Assembly: GCA_030446015.1 (NCBI GenBank)
Contig: JASUSO010000004.1
Coordinates: 1-52,877, forward strand
Direction of reading: 5' to 3'
Length of the DNA stretch: 52,877 bases
Origin: Methanobacteriota archaeon
GTDB lineage: Archaea > Halobacteriota > Methanomicrobia > Methanomicrobiales > Methanoculleaceae
Numbering within the stretch: position 1 is the stretch's first letter; each line of letters starts with the position of its first letter. A program made the position numbers and the translations under genes. Below are positions 44,221 to 52,877 of the stretch, in pieces. Under the pieces are notes generated by a model. It was given only the letters and a program-made list of their open reading frames with translations, had not been told where the DNA came from and made no database searches.

Positions 44221-46116
44221 TCATACCGGCCGCAGACGAATCGTCTCGCCCTCGTTGTAGCGCTTGATCATCTCCTGTGCGATCGTGCTGTTCTTGGCGA
44301 GGAGGATGTCCCCCTCTTCGTTCACCGTTGCCGTGAAGAGGTACTCCTTCCCAGCGAAGACGTCCACGATCTTGCCCTTGTTCTCGGGAGACACGATCGT
44401 CAGCTGTTTCTTGTCGATACGGATCTTGATGCCGCCGGCAAGCTGCATCTCTTCCTCGACGGGTTTTTGCGCCTCGAGCTCGCTCCGTGGTCGGATGTCG
44501 ATCCCGATGCCCAGTTTGTTCACGATCGCCGAGACGTTCTTGCCGCCCTTCCCGATCGCCGCCGGAACGTCCTTGTCCTCGATATAGACGACTGCCTTGT
44601 TGTCGCTGATGATCCTGACCTCGACCGGGCCGTTCGTGTAGCGCCCGATCTCGCGCTGGACCTCCTTCTCGGCCACCTTCCAGGAGACGTTCTCCTCGGG
44701 CTCCGGCGTCACCGGTGGCGCTGCAGGCGGCTCCGCAGGTGCGGCTGCCGGCGCTCCGGCGCTCTTTGACCGGGCAAGCGGCATCACCAGGGTCTCTCCC
44801 TCGTAGCGGAAGATCTCGATCTCGGGTTCACGCCGGGCGTGATCGCGGACGACGATCACCGGGCGGATATGCACGTCGCCGGGCATCCCCTCCGGTGCCT
44901 TGGTCGTCAGTTCGAGGTCGTAGATCTTCGTGATCGCACCCTGGACGACATAGATCACGGTGTTGATGATCTGCGGCAGGATGCTGTAGTCCACGCGGTC
45001 GCAGAACCGCCGGAGGCAGTCGTGCACCTCCATCGCATGGACCACGCCGACCATGCCCATCCCGGCAAGGCGCATATCCGCATAGACGCTGAAGTCCTCG
45101 TTCTTGCGGAGTTCGTCGAAGATCACGTAGTCGGGCCGGACGAGCAGGAGGGCTTCGGCGGTGTTCGCCATGCTCCCCTCGAGCGCCGTGTACTGGGTGA
45201 TGTGGTCGGGTACCTGCAGATCCCGCGGGGCCTCCATCGTCTTCACGATGAAGTTGTTGTCGGCGAGGAACGTCGCAAGGCTCTGGGCGAGGGTGGTCTT
45301 CCCCGCGCCCGGCGGGCCCGCGATCAGGACGCCGCGGCGGTTCCCGAGGATCCGCTGCTTGATCTCCGGCGCCATGTCATAGTCGTCGAGCGAGAGGTCC
45401 ACGAGCGGCCGGACGACCGTGATCTCCATCCCGTCCGAGAACGGTCGCCGGGCGATCGAGATCCGGAGCGACCCGATCTGGACGACCGTGATCCCCCGCT
45501 TCTCGAGCTCGATGAAGCCGTCGGGGTCGCGTTTCGCCCTCTCAAGGAGCTCCTGCGCCATGGCCTTGAGTTCGTACTCGGTCATCGGCGCATCCCGGAG
45601 GGTAACGAGGCGTGTCTCCCGGAGTTTCCCGATCTTTGCTACCGGCGGCGCCCGCTCCTTGAGCGTGATCGCGATCGTCTCCTCATCGAGGTACTGGTCG
45701 ATCGCGAGCGGCGAGAAGTCGCCGATCTGTGGCCGCAGGTAGGTGACGTCGAGCCCTTTCGCCTTCGCAACCTCCGCCTGCACGAGATCGCTCGTGATGA
45801 ACCGGGCATCGTTGTCGATCGCGACATTCCGGATCAGGGCATCGATCTCGCCTCCGCTGGAGAGCTTCACCTGGTCGAGGCTCGGGCGTTCCCCGGCGAA
45901 CCTGAGTTCGATCGTCTTCTCCTCCGACATCCGGAAGAGCTCCTGGAGTTCGGTCAGACCGGAAAACCCTATCTCCCGCCCCTGATTCGCCTGGGCTTCC
46001 AGCTCGGCGACGACGGCTTCCGGTATGATTATTGTTGCGCCCTTATATTCCCCGGTTTTTATCAGCGATGTTATGCGTCCGTCTATCACGACGCTTGTAT
46101 CGGGTACAATTTTCAT
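44221..46116 (-). CDS. PIN domain-ATPase-KH protein (PINc/VapC-type ATPase)
   Basis: A 631-residue archaeal protein with three parts. Residues 1-130 are a PIN nuclease-type domain (PDTSVVIDGRITSLI, then ARFITSDLVQAEVAKAKG). Residues about 215-460 are a VirB11/PilT-like ATPase with Walker A GPPGAGKTT (267-275) and VIFDELRKNEDF. A KH RNA-binding domain is at about 510-545 (PAAIGKGGKNVSAIVNKLG). RNA processing or quality control is likely but unproven. It is preceded by hisI (23 bases) and followed by leuS. Confidence 0.92.
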   Translation of the reverse strand: MKIVPDTSVVIDGRITSLIKTGEYKGATIIIPEAVVAELEAQANQGREIGFSGLTELQELFRMSEEKTIELRFAGERPSLDQVKLSSGGEIDALIRNVAIDNDARFITSDLVQAEVAKAKGLDVTYLRPQIGDFSPLAIDQYLDEETIAITLKERAPPVAKIGKLRETRLVTLRDAPMTEYELKAMAQELLERAKRDPDGFIELEKRGITVVQIGSLRISIARRPFSDGMEITVVRPLVDLSLDDYDMAPEIKQRILGNRRGVLIAGPPGAGKTTLAQSLATFLADNNFIVKTMEAPRDLQVPDHITQYTALEGSMANTAEALLLVRPDYVIFDELRKNEDFSVYADMRLAGMGMVGVVHAMEVHDCLRRFCDRVDYSILPQIINTVIYVVQGAITKIYDLELTTKAPEGMPGDVHIRPVIVVRDHARREPEIEIFRYEGETLVMPLARSKSAGAPAAAPAEPPAAPPVTPEPEENVSWKVAEKEVQREIGRYTNGPVEVRIISDNKAVVYIEDKDVPAAIGKGGKNVSAIVNKLGIGIDIRPRSELEAQKPVEEEMQLAGGIKIRIDKKQLTIVSPENKGKIVDVFAGKEYLFTATVNEEGDILLAKNSTIAQEMIKRYNEGETIRLRPV

Positions 46117-46139
46117 AAAAAATCACCATAGTTATGAGG

Positions 46140-46505
46140 TCATTCACCCTTATTAGCGTATACCTTCTCCGGATCGAAGACCAATCCGGCGATCTCCTCT
46201 CCATCCGCCGTCCGGTAGAAGCACGATGCATGGCCGGTATGGCAGGCGGCACCGGTCTGCTCCACCTCGTAGAGGACGGCATCCCCGTCGCAGTCGACCA
46301 GGATCCGCGAGACCTGCTGGACGTGCCCGCTCTCCTCCCCTTTCTTCCAGAGTTTCTGCCTGCTCCTGCTGTAATAGTGTGCGTATCCGGTTCTCTTCGT
46401 GAGTTCCAGCGCCTCCGCGTCTGCGTAGGCAAGCATCAGGACATCACGAGTCCGCCTCTCCTGCACGACGACAGGCACCAATCCGTCCTTGAACTGTATC
46501 TCCAT
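46140..46505 (-). CDS. hisI: phosphoribosyl-AMP cyclohydrolase
   Basis: Opens the adenine ring of PR-AMP in histidine synthesis. The 121-residue length matches the single-function archaeal enzyme, without a HisE domain. The metal-binding signature is [20 protein letters not shown] and the [19 protein letters not shown] segment is conserved. It starts 6 bases after the prepilin peptidase gene, an odd pairing that is probably just cotranscription. Confidence 0.95.
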   Translation of the reverse strand: MEIQFKDGLVPVVVQERRTRDVLMLAYADAEALELTKRTGYAHYYSRSRQKLWKKGEESGHVQQVSRILVDCDGDAVLYEVEQTGAACHTGHASCFYRTADGEEIAGLVFDPEKVYANKGE

Positions 46506-46511
46506 ATCTAT

Positions 46512-47318
46512 TCACATTCCCGCGATTGCTTTCATGATTACAAAGAGGATATCTCCCATGAACAGTGCGGTCAGGAATCCCGCTGTGATCGGTATGATGA
46601 ATGGAATGCCGTAGGATATCCAGACCTTGCCGGCCTTCCGATAGAGGGATAGTTCCCTTCGGTAGTCGTCTGGATGCAGCCTGAGATCTTTTGTGTATAG
46701 CCGCCGCTCCCCCCGCACGATGCGCCCGAGCGATTCCGTAAATCCGACGAACCGCCTGACCAGTCTGCCGTCCTCTCCTTCCTCGATATCTTCCATCACA
46801 AAACCGAACTCGTTCTGGATTGTTCTCCCGTCGACGGGAAAGCCGAGCAGGAGACAGGGCAGCGGGGCCCGGTTCCCCTCAAGGATGTTTTTTGCGAGGA
46901 TTGCGACGGGTGCCGCGATATTGAAGAGCACGGCGTTCGTCAGAACGCTGAACGGGAAGAACCCGAGGGGCGATGCGCCGAAGTACGGTTCGAACGGGTA
47001 GAATGGGATGCATGCGGTTATGATGATGAGTGCGTACGCATCCGCCCCCCCAAAGAGGTTTACAGCCTGGAAGAGGTAAAAAAATCCGCAGAAGACCGCG
47101 ACCAGGATGAGATACGCCGCTGCCGTTTGCCAGTCCGCGAGGATGGTCAGTCCGTACACCCAGACGGCCGCCGGAATCGCGATTGCGAGTGCAGGACGCC
47201 AGGTTTTGTGGGGCACCCTCCGCTCCTTTGCATCCAGGATGGACGCATATATGAGTGTGACCCCTACCGCAGCCGCTGCAATCATCAGGGGAACACTTAT
47301 CACGGGCGGAAGAATCAT
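46512..47318 (-). CDS. A24 family prepilin/preflagellin peptidase
   Basis: A membrane aspartic protease of 268 residues that would cleave type IV prepilin-like signal peptides. The first catalytic Asp is in SILDAKERRVPH (residue about 27) and the second is in the GxGD-type motif, here GGADAYALI (residue about 92). About six or more membrane helices are visible, with an Arg-rich cytoplasmic loop near residues 165-235 (RRLYTKDLRLHPDDYRREL). Its likely partners are the filament ATPase/TadC operon that diverges 374 bases away and the pilin-like protein at 35.2 kb. It precedes hisI by 6 bases. Confidence 0.88.
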   Translation of the reverse strand: MILPPVISVPLMIAAAAVGVTLIYASILDAKERRVPHKTWRPALAIAIPAAVWVYGLTILADWQTAAAYLILVAVFCGFFYLFQAVNLFGGADAYALIIITACIPFYPFEPYFGASPLGFFPFSVLTNAVLFNIAAPVAILAKNILEGNRAPLPCLLLGFPVDGRTIQNEFGFVMEDIEEGEDGRLVRRFVGFTESLGRIVRGERRLYTKDLRLHPDDYRRELSLYRKAGKVWISYGIPFIIPITAGFLTALFMGDILFVIMKAIAGM

Positions 47319-47692
47319 GGGCAGGTACCTTATTCACCTGTTATCTCTTATTTCTGGCGATCTTTCTTTGCCGGGGATCGCTGCCGTTTCGATGGATATT
47401 TCGGACGGGTCCGGGACGATACCGGCACCCCTCCCCTGCTGGGGCGGCTTGAGCAGTCTGGATTGCCGGGTGCACCTGCCTTCATGGGCAACAACATCCT
47501 GGTAATGGTTGAACGTAAACGGCCCTCTTCAGACCCCGGGATACGCCTCTTTCTCAATAATTTTTGTTAGAATCTCGATTTCATTACACAAGGTATTAAT
47601 AATAGCATACTTATGGATATATTGTGGTAAGGGGGGTAAAAACCCCCTTTCCGGCATAAAAAAACTGCACAATACCTTACCTGAAGATCTGC
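47319..47692. promoter_or_regulatory. divergent regulatory region of the filament locus
   Basis: About 370 bases between the prepilin peptidase and the filament operon, with no gene. The right part holds a TATA-like TTATGGATATATTG (47611-47622), a 9-bp hairpin (47629-47650) and an 8-bp inverted repeat AAGGTATT (47590-47597)/AATACCTT (47671-47678) around it. Confidence 0.5.
47629..47650 (+). promoter_or_regulatory. strong hairpin at the filament operon promoter
   Basis: AAGGGGGGT and ACCCCCTTT pair around AAAA (nine pairs, one G-T). The position, 7-28 bases after the TATA-like box, would put it across or just after the transcription start, 43 bases before the first gene. It is nested in the inverted repeat 47590-47597/47671-47678. 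Confidence 0.55.
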
Positions 47693-48337
47693 ATGGAAAT
47701 AAACGACCTTATGGGCGAGATCCTTCGGCAGTCGACGAGCGAGGGACACTTCACTCTCGACGAGCTGCTCCGCTACGGCTGCAGCAATCCCCTGACCGGA
47801 ATAGGGGTCGCAAAGGTACAAGAGCAGACGTTCTTCCTGTTTCTTGCCGGAGGCGAGCCGGACGGCGCCATGTATGTCGATACGATGGGGACGCTCTTTG
47901 GGGATTCGGCCGTCCTGCGCCTGACCGGAGAGGAAGAGTTCGAGCTCTTCCGGGTGACGCCGTCGATTGTCGACGCGCTGGTTTCACGGTGCAGGGTCTT
48001 TGACAAGAGCCACCTGAAGAAGAATGGCCGCCTCGAGATCCCGACCGTCGACACTTCCGCACGGCAGCGGATCGGGGTGCTCAGCCTGATCGTGTGCGAC
48101 GGCCGGACGCCTCTTGCCGGGGCGCACGTCGCGATCCGGAAAGGAAAGCTCGTTATGACGAGCGATGTGACGGACTCTGCTGGAAAGGTCAGTTTTCGAC
48201 TGCTCAACGGGCGCTACATGTGCGTGATCTCGGATCGGATCGGAGAGCGGGCACGGCGTATCGTCGAGTTTCATGAACCTCAGGTAGTGGAGCAGATCGA
48301 TATTGGGGGCACAGATGATGAGTTTAGGAGAAGATGA
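47693..48337 (+). CDS. filament-operon protein with C-terminal beta-sandwich domain
   Basis: A 214-residue protein I cannot name. The N-terminal half is alpha/beta (EINDLMGEILRQSTSEGHFT, TFFLFLAGGEPDGAMYVDTM). The C-terminal part (about 135-190) resembles a carboxypeptidase-regulatory-like beta sandwich: DGRTPLAGAHVAIRKGKLV, then TSDVTDSAGKVSFRLLNG. There is no signal peptide, so it probably acts in the cytoplasm, perhaps with the ATPase. It is the first gene of the operon and overlaps the ATPase start by 23 bases. Confidence 0.72.
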   Translation: MEINDLMGEILRQSTSEGHFTLDELLRYGCSNPLTGIGVAKVQEQTFFLFLAGGEPDGAMYVDTMGTLFGDSAVLRLTGEEEFELFRVTPSIVDALVSRCRVFDKSHLKKNGRLEIPTVDTSARQRIGVLSLIVCDGRTPLAGAHVAIRKGKLVMTSDVTDSAGKVSFRLLNGRYMCVISDRIGERARRIVEFHEPQVVEQIDIGGTDDEFRRR

Positions 48338-50777
48338 AGAACGTGAGTTGATAGCAGCGGTCAGGGGTCTTCTCAACCGGTCCGAAAAACAGGGGGCCGA
48401 CGATGGAGAAACCGCGACGAAGAGCGCCGATACAGGGCCGCTCTCTTCGTCACCTGGCGAAGGTGTGCAGGATACGACGGTTCCGGCGGTTGTCGGGCCC
48501 GATGAAGAGCGCGAACACCCGGAGCCGTCTCCGATAGAGGTGCAGGAGGGCGGGGAGGATCGTTTGCCCATCGATTCGGTGGCAAAGCCGGGCGGCCACG
48601 CCGAACCGCGTGTGACCGCCCCCGGCGACCCTGTCCGGGCACTCCTCGACCGGATCGGCCGGAAAGGGCCGGACGGCGGCGGAAATGGGGAACTCGCCCC
48701 TGCGGTAGAGCCGCAGATTCCAGCCGATCCGCCGATTGTGGGTGAGGATATCGCGGAAAAGTCGGACTCACCGGCGTCTTCGCGCCACATCCCTGCGGGA
48801 ATCCTCGACCGGGTGAAGGCGTGGCGTGATGCCGAGAGGCCGAACTCCTCCATTCTTGAGGGGGCTGGCGAATCCGGCGTCATCGAGACGAGACCTCCTG
48901 TTGTGGGGGTGGTCGACGATCCCGAGGGAGAAGTCTCCGACGGCGTGGTGACGGTTGAGGAGCTCGGGAACCTGGCGGATCTCATCCTACCGAAGAGCGC
49001 GACGTTCACGATCGACGAACTGAGCATCAACCGCGACGACCGCTCCTTTGGCTTCGTCGACAACGCCCGGGTCGTATCGGAGTTCGACGACATCTTCTCC
49101 CAGTCGTTCTCCTCCGGTTCGCTTGCCGCGGCCGCCGCACAGGTGGTGACACCGGCTGATGGGGTTTCGCAGTCACGGTTCGGCTTCCTCAAACGATTCC
49201 AGATGCCGAACGCCGGCCCCGTTGTCGAAGAGTACAACCCTGCACTCCACGGCCCGCTCGTCGACCTCACGATGCGGCCGTCGCCGGGGGTTGAGGAGAT
49301 CGAACTCTACCCGGTGAACGAACCGTATGCCTATGTCCGGGTGACCTACGACAGCACGACGCACGAGTATACCTATCAGGTCATCGAGCCCGTGCTCACG
49401 CCCGGGGAGCAGGAACTCTTCTTGGAGATCAAAGAGCGGCTCTTTGAGACGCTCAACATCTCTTCCCGTGACCTCACGCGCGAAGAGGCCCGCAAGGCGC
49501 TCCGCGATGCGGCGAACATGATCATCGCCGACTACGGGATCCGCCTCGACCCTCTCGGGCGCGAGAAGATCCTCTATCACGTCGAGAAAGAGTTCCTCGG
49601 CGACGGGCTGATCGACCCGGTGATGCACGACAAGTACATCGAGGACATCTCTTGCGACGGCGTGGGCAGCGCCATATTCGTCTACCACACGACGTACGAA
49701 TCGATGAAGACGACCCTCGTCTATCACGACCACGCGGAGCTCGACTCGTTCGTCACGAAACTTGCACAGCGTGCCGGAAAATACATCTCCATCGCCGAGC
49801 CGATGCTGGACGCCACGATGAGCGACGGATCGCGTATCCAGATGACGCTCGGGTCAGAGGTGACCGCACACGGTTCGACGTTCACGATCCGTAAGTTCCG
49901 CGAGGAGCCGATCACACCGACGGATCTCATCGAGTGGCACACCTTCTCGCCGCTCGGGATCGCGTTCCTCTGGCTTGCGGTCGAGAACGGCAAGTCCTGC
50001 ATCTTTGCCGGTGGAACGGCATCCGGGAAGACGACGACCTTGAACGCCATATCGCTCTTCATCCCGCCGCTTGCAAAGATCGTCACCCTCGAGGATACCC
50101 GGGAGCTGAAACTGCCTCACCCGAACTGGATCCCGAGCATCACCCGCGACTCGTTCTCGCAGGACGGGCGGGGCGAGATCGATATGTACGAGCTCCTGCG
50201 TGCCGCACTCCGGCAGCGTCCGGAGTACATCCTGGTCGGCGAGGTCCGCGGCAAGGAGGCCCTGACCCTCTTCCAGGCGATGAGCACCGGCCACGTCACC
50301 TACGCGACGATGCACGCGGATTCCGTGGCGAGCGCCGTTCACCGTCTGGAGAACCCGCCGATCGACGTGCCGAGGAACATGCTCTCGGCGCTGAACCTGA
50401 TGTCGATCCAGGTGCAGGCCCGTATCGGCGGCCAGCGGATCCGGCGGAACAAGCAGCTCATCGAGATCCTGGACATCGATCCCCGGACGAACGAGCTGAT
50501 AACGAACGAGGTCTTCCGGTGGCATCCGGCGACCGACGAGATCCGGTATTCCGGCAAATCCTACATCCTCGAGCAGATCATGGAGGACCGCGGCTGGAGC
50601 GAGGAGCGGATGCGCGAAGAACTGAAACGCCGGCAGGAAGTCCTCGAATGGATGCGCATCAAGAAGATCCGCCACTTCAGGGACGTGAGCAAGGTCCTGG
50701 TCTCCTACTTCCGCGACCCGGAGACGGTCGTCCAGCGGGTGCGTGCTGACCTCTACGGGGAGGGCGGTTCCGCATGA
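48315..50777 (+). CDS. type II/IV secretion system (pilus) ATPase
   Basis: An 820-residue GspE/TadA-like hexameric ATPase that powers filament assembly at the membrane. The first about 230 residues are acidic and disordered-looking. The core begins near residue 310. Walker A is GGTASGKTTT, the Asp box is TLEDTRELKLPHPNW, Walker B is ILVGEVRGKEALT, and the His box is ATMHADSVASAVHRLENPPI. ATG 48315 (or 48318) is chosen over a TTG at 48303. It overlaps both neighbours: by 23 bases upstream and by 4 bases (ATGA) with the first TadC-like gene. Confidence 0.93.
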   Translation: MMSLGEDEERELIAAVRGLLNRSEKQGADDGETATKSADTGPLSSSPGEGVQDTTVPAVVGPDEEREHPEPSPIEVQEGGEDRLPIDSVAKPGGHAEPRVTAPGDPVRALLDRIGRKGPDGGGNGELAPAVEPQIPADPPIVGEDIAEKSDSPASSRHIPAGILDRVKAWRDAERPNSSILEGAGESGVIETRPPVVGVVDDPEGEVSDGVVTVEELGNLADLILPKSATFTIDELSINRDDRSFGFVDNARVVSEFDDIFSQSFSSGSLAAAAAQVVTPADGVSQSRFGFLKRFQMPNAGPVVEEYNPALHGPLVDLTMRPSPGVEEIELYPVNEPYAYVRVTYDSTTHEYTYQVIEPVLTPGEQELFLEIKERLFETLNISSRDLTREEARKALRDAANMIIADYGIRLDPLGREKILYHVEKEFLGDGLIDPVMHDKYIEDISCDGVGSAIFVYHTTYESMKTTLVYHDHAELDSFVTKLAQRAGKYISIAEPMLDATMSDGSRIQMTLGSEVTAHGSTFTIRKFREEPITPTDLIEWHTFSPLGIAFLWLAVENGKSCIFAGGTASGKTTTLNAISLFIPPLAKIVTLEDTRELKLPHPNWIPSITRDSFSQDGRGEIDMYELLRAALRQRPEYILVGEVRGKEALTLFQAMSTGHVTYATMHADSVASAVHRLENPPIDVPRNMLSALNLMSIQVQARIGGQRIRRNKQLIEILDIDPRTNELITNEVFRWHPATDEIRYSGKSYILEQIMEDRGWSEERMREELKRRQEVLEWMRIKKIRHFRDVSKVLVSYFRDPETVVQRVRADLYGEGGSA

Positions 50778-51697
50778 ACAGTTTCGAGCGGTTCTGCTTC
50801 AACCTGATCGGGCACGGCCTGAAGGAGAAGCGGGGAGACTACATCAGCCTCCGAAACGACCTGATGGGTGCCCGGATAACCACGCCGTTCGAGGCCTACC
50901 TTGCGACCGCGTACGTCTCTTCGGTCGCCGTGGGGCTGGCCGCCGCGGTGGTGATCGGGCTGCTGACCTATCTCCTGCGGGTCCCGGAGATGATCGTCTA
51001 TCGCGGAGCGGTCCCCGGGTTCCTGTACGCGTTGAACGATCACAAGATGCTGCTTGGCACCATCGTCATCACGGTCATCTCGCTCCTGGTCTTTGGTGGG
51101 CTGACCTACCTGATCTTCCTCCTCTATCCCGGCATCAGGGCCGGAGAACGCCGCCGGAACATCGATGCCACCCTCCCGTACGCCATCAACTACGTCACCG
51201 CCATGTCGTCGGCCGGGATCACCCCCGACGAGGTCTTCCGGCTGCTCGGCAAGAGCACGATCTACGGCGAAAGTGCCGTCGAAGCGCGATATATCTCCCG
51301 GGAGACCGATTTCTTCGGGAAGGATCCCCTCGAGGCCCTGCGGACGGTCGCGCAGGCGACGCCGAGCGAACGGATGCGGGAGTTCCTGCAGGGGGCCGTT
51401 GCGAGCATCTCCAGCGGGAGCAACCTCACGGAGTACTTCCGCACCAAGGCCCGCCAGTATACGCTCGAGAACAACCAGCAGCAGAAGACGTTTCTGGAGA
51501 CGCTCGGGCTGATTGCGGAGTCCTACGTGACCACGATGGTCGCCGGGATGCTCTTTTTAATCATCCTGCAGTCAGTGATGACGATCCTCTCGGGCGACTC
51601 GAACCCGCTCTTCCTCTACATCATCATCTACCTGATTGTGCCGTTCGGGAGCATGATGTTCGTCATCCTGATCAGTTCCATGACTCCGGAGGTGTGA
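50774..51697 (+). CDS. type II secretion F/TadC-like platform protein 1
   Basis: A 307-residue membrane platform protein of the GspF/TadC family. Helices are near residues 40-65, 90-120 and two at the C-terminus (260-300). The cytoplasmic GspF-type domain between (INYVTAMSSAGITPDEVFRL to GAVASISSGSNLTEYF) is clear. It anchors the ATPase to the membrane. Start overlaps the ATPase stop by 4 bases and it ends one base before the second platform gene. Confidence 0.92.
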   Translation: MNSFERFCFNLIGHGLKEKRGDYISLRNDLMGARITTPFEAYLATAYVSSVAVGLAAAVVIGLLTYLLRVPEMIVYRGAVPGFLYALNDHKMLLGTIVITVISLLVFGGLTYLIFLLYPGIRAGERRRNIDATLPYAINYVTAMSSAGITPDEVFRLLGKSTIYGESAVEARYISRETDFFGKDPLEALRTVAQATPSERMREFLQGAVASISSGSNLTEYFRTKARQYTLENNQQQKTFLETLGLIAESYVTTMVAGMLFLIILQSVMTILSGDSNPLFLYIIIYLIVPFGSMMFVILISSMTPEV

Positions 51698-51698
51698 T

Positions 51699-52748
51699 AT
51701 GGGATTCAAAGACATTTTCGACGATTTTCTGAATAGGAAGCCTTCGGGGCGGCAGGTGGTTCCGGACGACGTCCTGGAGTCCGAACGGTTCGTGGATCAG
51801 GACCAAGAGATCTTTGGTCGGATTGAGAACCGGCGGAAGTACCAGGAAGGGTTCTACCGGTTCCTCAAACACCCGTTCAGGGTGATGATGGAGGAGCCCT
51901 ACACCGTCCTCTTCGTATCCGTTCCGGCCGCGCTCCTCCTCTTCATCGGCGGGTTCGTGAGCATGGTCTCGTCCTACGGCATCGGCGCCCTCTTCTCGAC
52001 GACGATCATCGACGACTTCTTTGTCTTCGCGCTCCTCGTCGCCATCGTGCCGCTTGCCCTCCTCGACTTCAAGGAGGCATGGCGCGTATCGAGCGTCGAG
52101 GCGTCGCTCCCGAACTTCTTCCGCGACGTGGCCGGGATGAACGACTCGGGCATGACCCTCCCGCACGCCATCCATATCGTCTCGGAAGGCGAGTATGGGG
52201 CGCTCACGCCGCACATCCGCAAACTCGATACCGAGATGTCCTGGGGCGTTCCGTTCGTGGAGGCGGTCCGCCGGTTCGGGAAAGGCGTGAAGACCCCGCT
52301 TGCGGAGCGGAGCGTCGACCTGATCGCCCACGCGAGCGCCGCCGGCGGCGACGTGAGCGAGGTGCTGCGGGCGGCGGCGCACGACGCGTACGAGTTCTTC
52401 AACCTGCAGTCGGAGCGCAAGAACGGGATGATGATCTACATGATCATCATCCTGATGTCGTTCTTCGTCTTCCTCTTCGTCATCGGAGTGCTCTCGAGCA
52501 CCTTCCTCACCACGATGGCGGAGGCGGGCGAGGCGGTCGCTGCTTCGGGTTCGAGTTCGGCCCAGTCGTTCATGGGCAACGTGGATCTCTTCCTCTACAA
52601 CCGGCTCTTCTGCCACGCCGCGCTGATCCAGGGATTCTTCTCGGGGCTTGCGGCGGGTATCATGGGCGAAGGCCGGGTGGTCGCGGGGCTGAAGTACTCG
52701 GCGCTGATGGTCCTCATCGCCTGGATCGCGTTCCGGTTCATCATCTGA
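51699..52748 (+). CDS. type II secretion F/TadC-like platform protein 2
   Basis: A 349-residue second platform protein, as in archaeal tad-like and archaellum-related systems where two F-type proteins work as a pair. An N-terminal polar segment (about 1-65) precedes helices at about 65-90 and 105-125. The GspF-type domain is NFFRDVAGMNDSGMTLPHAI, with RSVDLIAHASAAGGDVSEVL. Four further helices follow to the C-terminus. The gene follows TadC-like 1 by one base. A nine-T run after it (52769-52777) marks the operon end. Confidence 0.9.
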   Translation: MGFKDIFDDFLNRKPSGRQVVPDDVLESERFVDQDQEIFGRIENRRKYQEGFYRFLKHPFRVMMEEPYTVLFVSVPAALLLFIGGFVSMVSSYGIGALFSTTIIDDFFVFALLVAIVPLALLDFKEAWRVSSVEASLPNFFRDVAGMNDSGMTLPHAIHIVSEGEYGALTPHIRKLDTEMSWGVPFVEAVRRFGKGVKTPLAERSVDLIAHASAAGGDVSEVLRAAAHDAYEFFNLQSERKNGMMIYMIIILMSFFVFLFVIGVLSSTFLTTMAEAGEAVAASGSSSAQSFMGNVDLFLYNRLFCHAALIQGFFSGLAAGIMGEGRVVAGLKYSALMVLIAWIAFRFII

Positions 52749-52768
52749 GAGATCCGGGACAGAGTTTC

Positions 52769-52777
52769 TTTTTTTTT
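52769..52777 (+). terminator. T-run ending the filament operon
   Basis: Nine consecutive T lie 20 bases after the second TadC-like stop, a strong archaeal termination signal. The remaining 100 bases of the window show no gene. Confidence 0.55.
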
Positions 52778-52877
52778 GGGCTTTGTTGAACCCCTTTCCC
52801 GGAGGACGAATATTCTCCGGATAATTCATATCTCCCGACCAACATCGCCCATCTCTATCAGCAACCGAGTGTTATCC

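Noticed and set aside
1-52877. CRISPR array, insertion sequence or prophage
   Set aside because: No regular repeat-spacer pattern, transposase, integrase or phage structural gene was seen in the window.

Overview
The window looks like a chromosomal segment of a high-GC methanogenic archaeon of the order Methanomicrobiales, with Methanoculleus-like gene content. The evidence is an archaeal sn-glycerol-1-phosphate dehydrogenase (ether lipids), archaeal-type ProRS, MetRS and LeuRS, a PIN-KH ATPase, PAC2, UPF0179, DUF63, DUF473 and DUF1805 proteins, TATA-box promoters and archaeal type IV filament genes. No methanogenesis enzymes lie in the window, so the order-level assignment is an inference. 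There is no CRISPR array, no intact insertion sequence and no prophage.

Layout. 0.2-4.7 kb: lipid and translation housekeeping (UPF0179, egsA, DUF63, SpoIIM-like, proS). 4.7-12 kb: small metabolic and transport genes: zinc-ribbon protein, DUF362, MntP, a fused agmatine-to-putrescine enzyme, TMEM175-like channel, a frameshifted SagB-type oxidoreductase and an MFS carrier. 12-16 kb: an HTH/SDR gene-fragment chimera, then a cytoplasmic chemoreceptor split by a one-base frameshift, followed by CheW. 16-24 kb: 2-oxoacid:ferredoxin oxidoreductase (two subunits), a membrane protein, a sugar-nucleotide epimerase, a GltB-like FMN enzyme, a small lipoprotein and the archaeal riboflavin-pathway reductase. 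24-31 kb: histidine kinase plus response regulator, TreT-like glycosyltransferase, Hsp20, a double ferritin-like protein behind a hairpin-rich leader, a decayed histidine kinase, TrpF and tRNA-Phe. 31-41 kb: DHH phosphoesterase, MetRS, a pilin-like protein, a probable EFR1-nudC-tetR operon, tRNA-Arg, DUF473/PAC2 and small proteins. 41-47 kb: a minus-strand cluster with A24 prepilin peptidase, hisI, PIN-ATPase and leuS. 47.7-52.7 kb: a plus-strand type IV filament assembly operon (novel 214-aa protein, secretion ATPase, two TadC-like platform proteins).

How the genes work together. The prepilin peptidase and the divergent ATPase/TadC operon form a pilus or pilus-like assembly locus. Its 374-bp intergenic region carries a strong nested inverted repeat at the promoter. 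The kinase and receiver protein overlap by four bases and form a two-component pair. The MCP and CheW form a small chemosensory pair without CheA in view. The EFR1, NudC and TetR genes are co-oriented behind a promoter region with two copies of a 13-bp palindrome, which suggests autoregulated redox or NAD-related expression. Several genes are damaged (MCP, SagB-like oxidoreductase, HTH/SDR chimera, histidine-kinase remnant). The two single-base cases could be real mutations or assembly errors.
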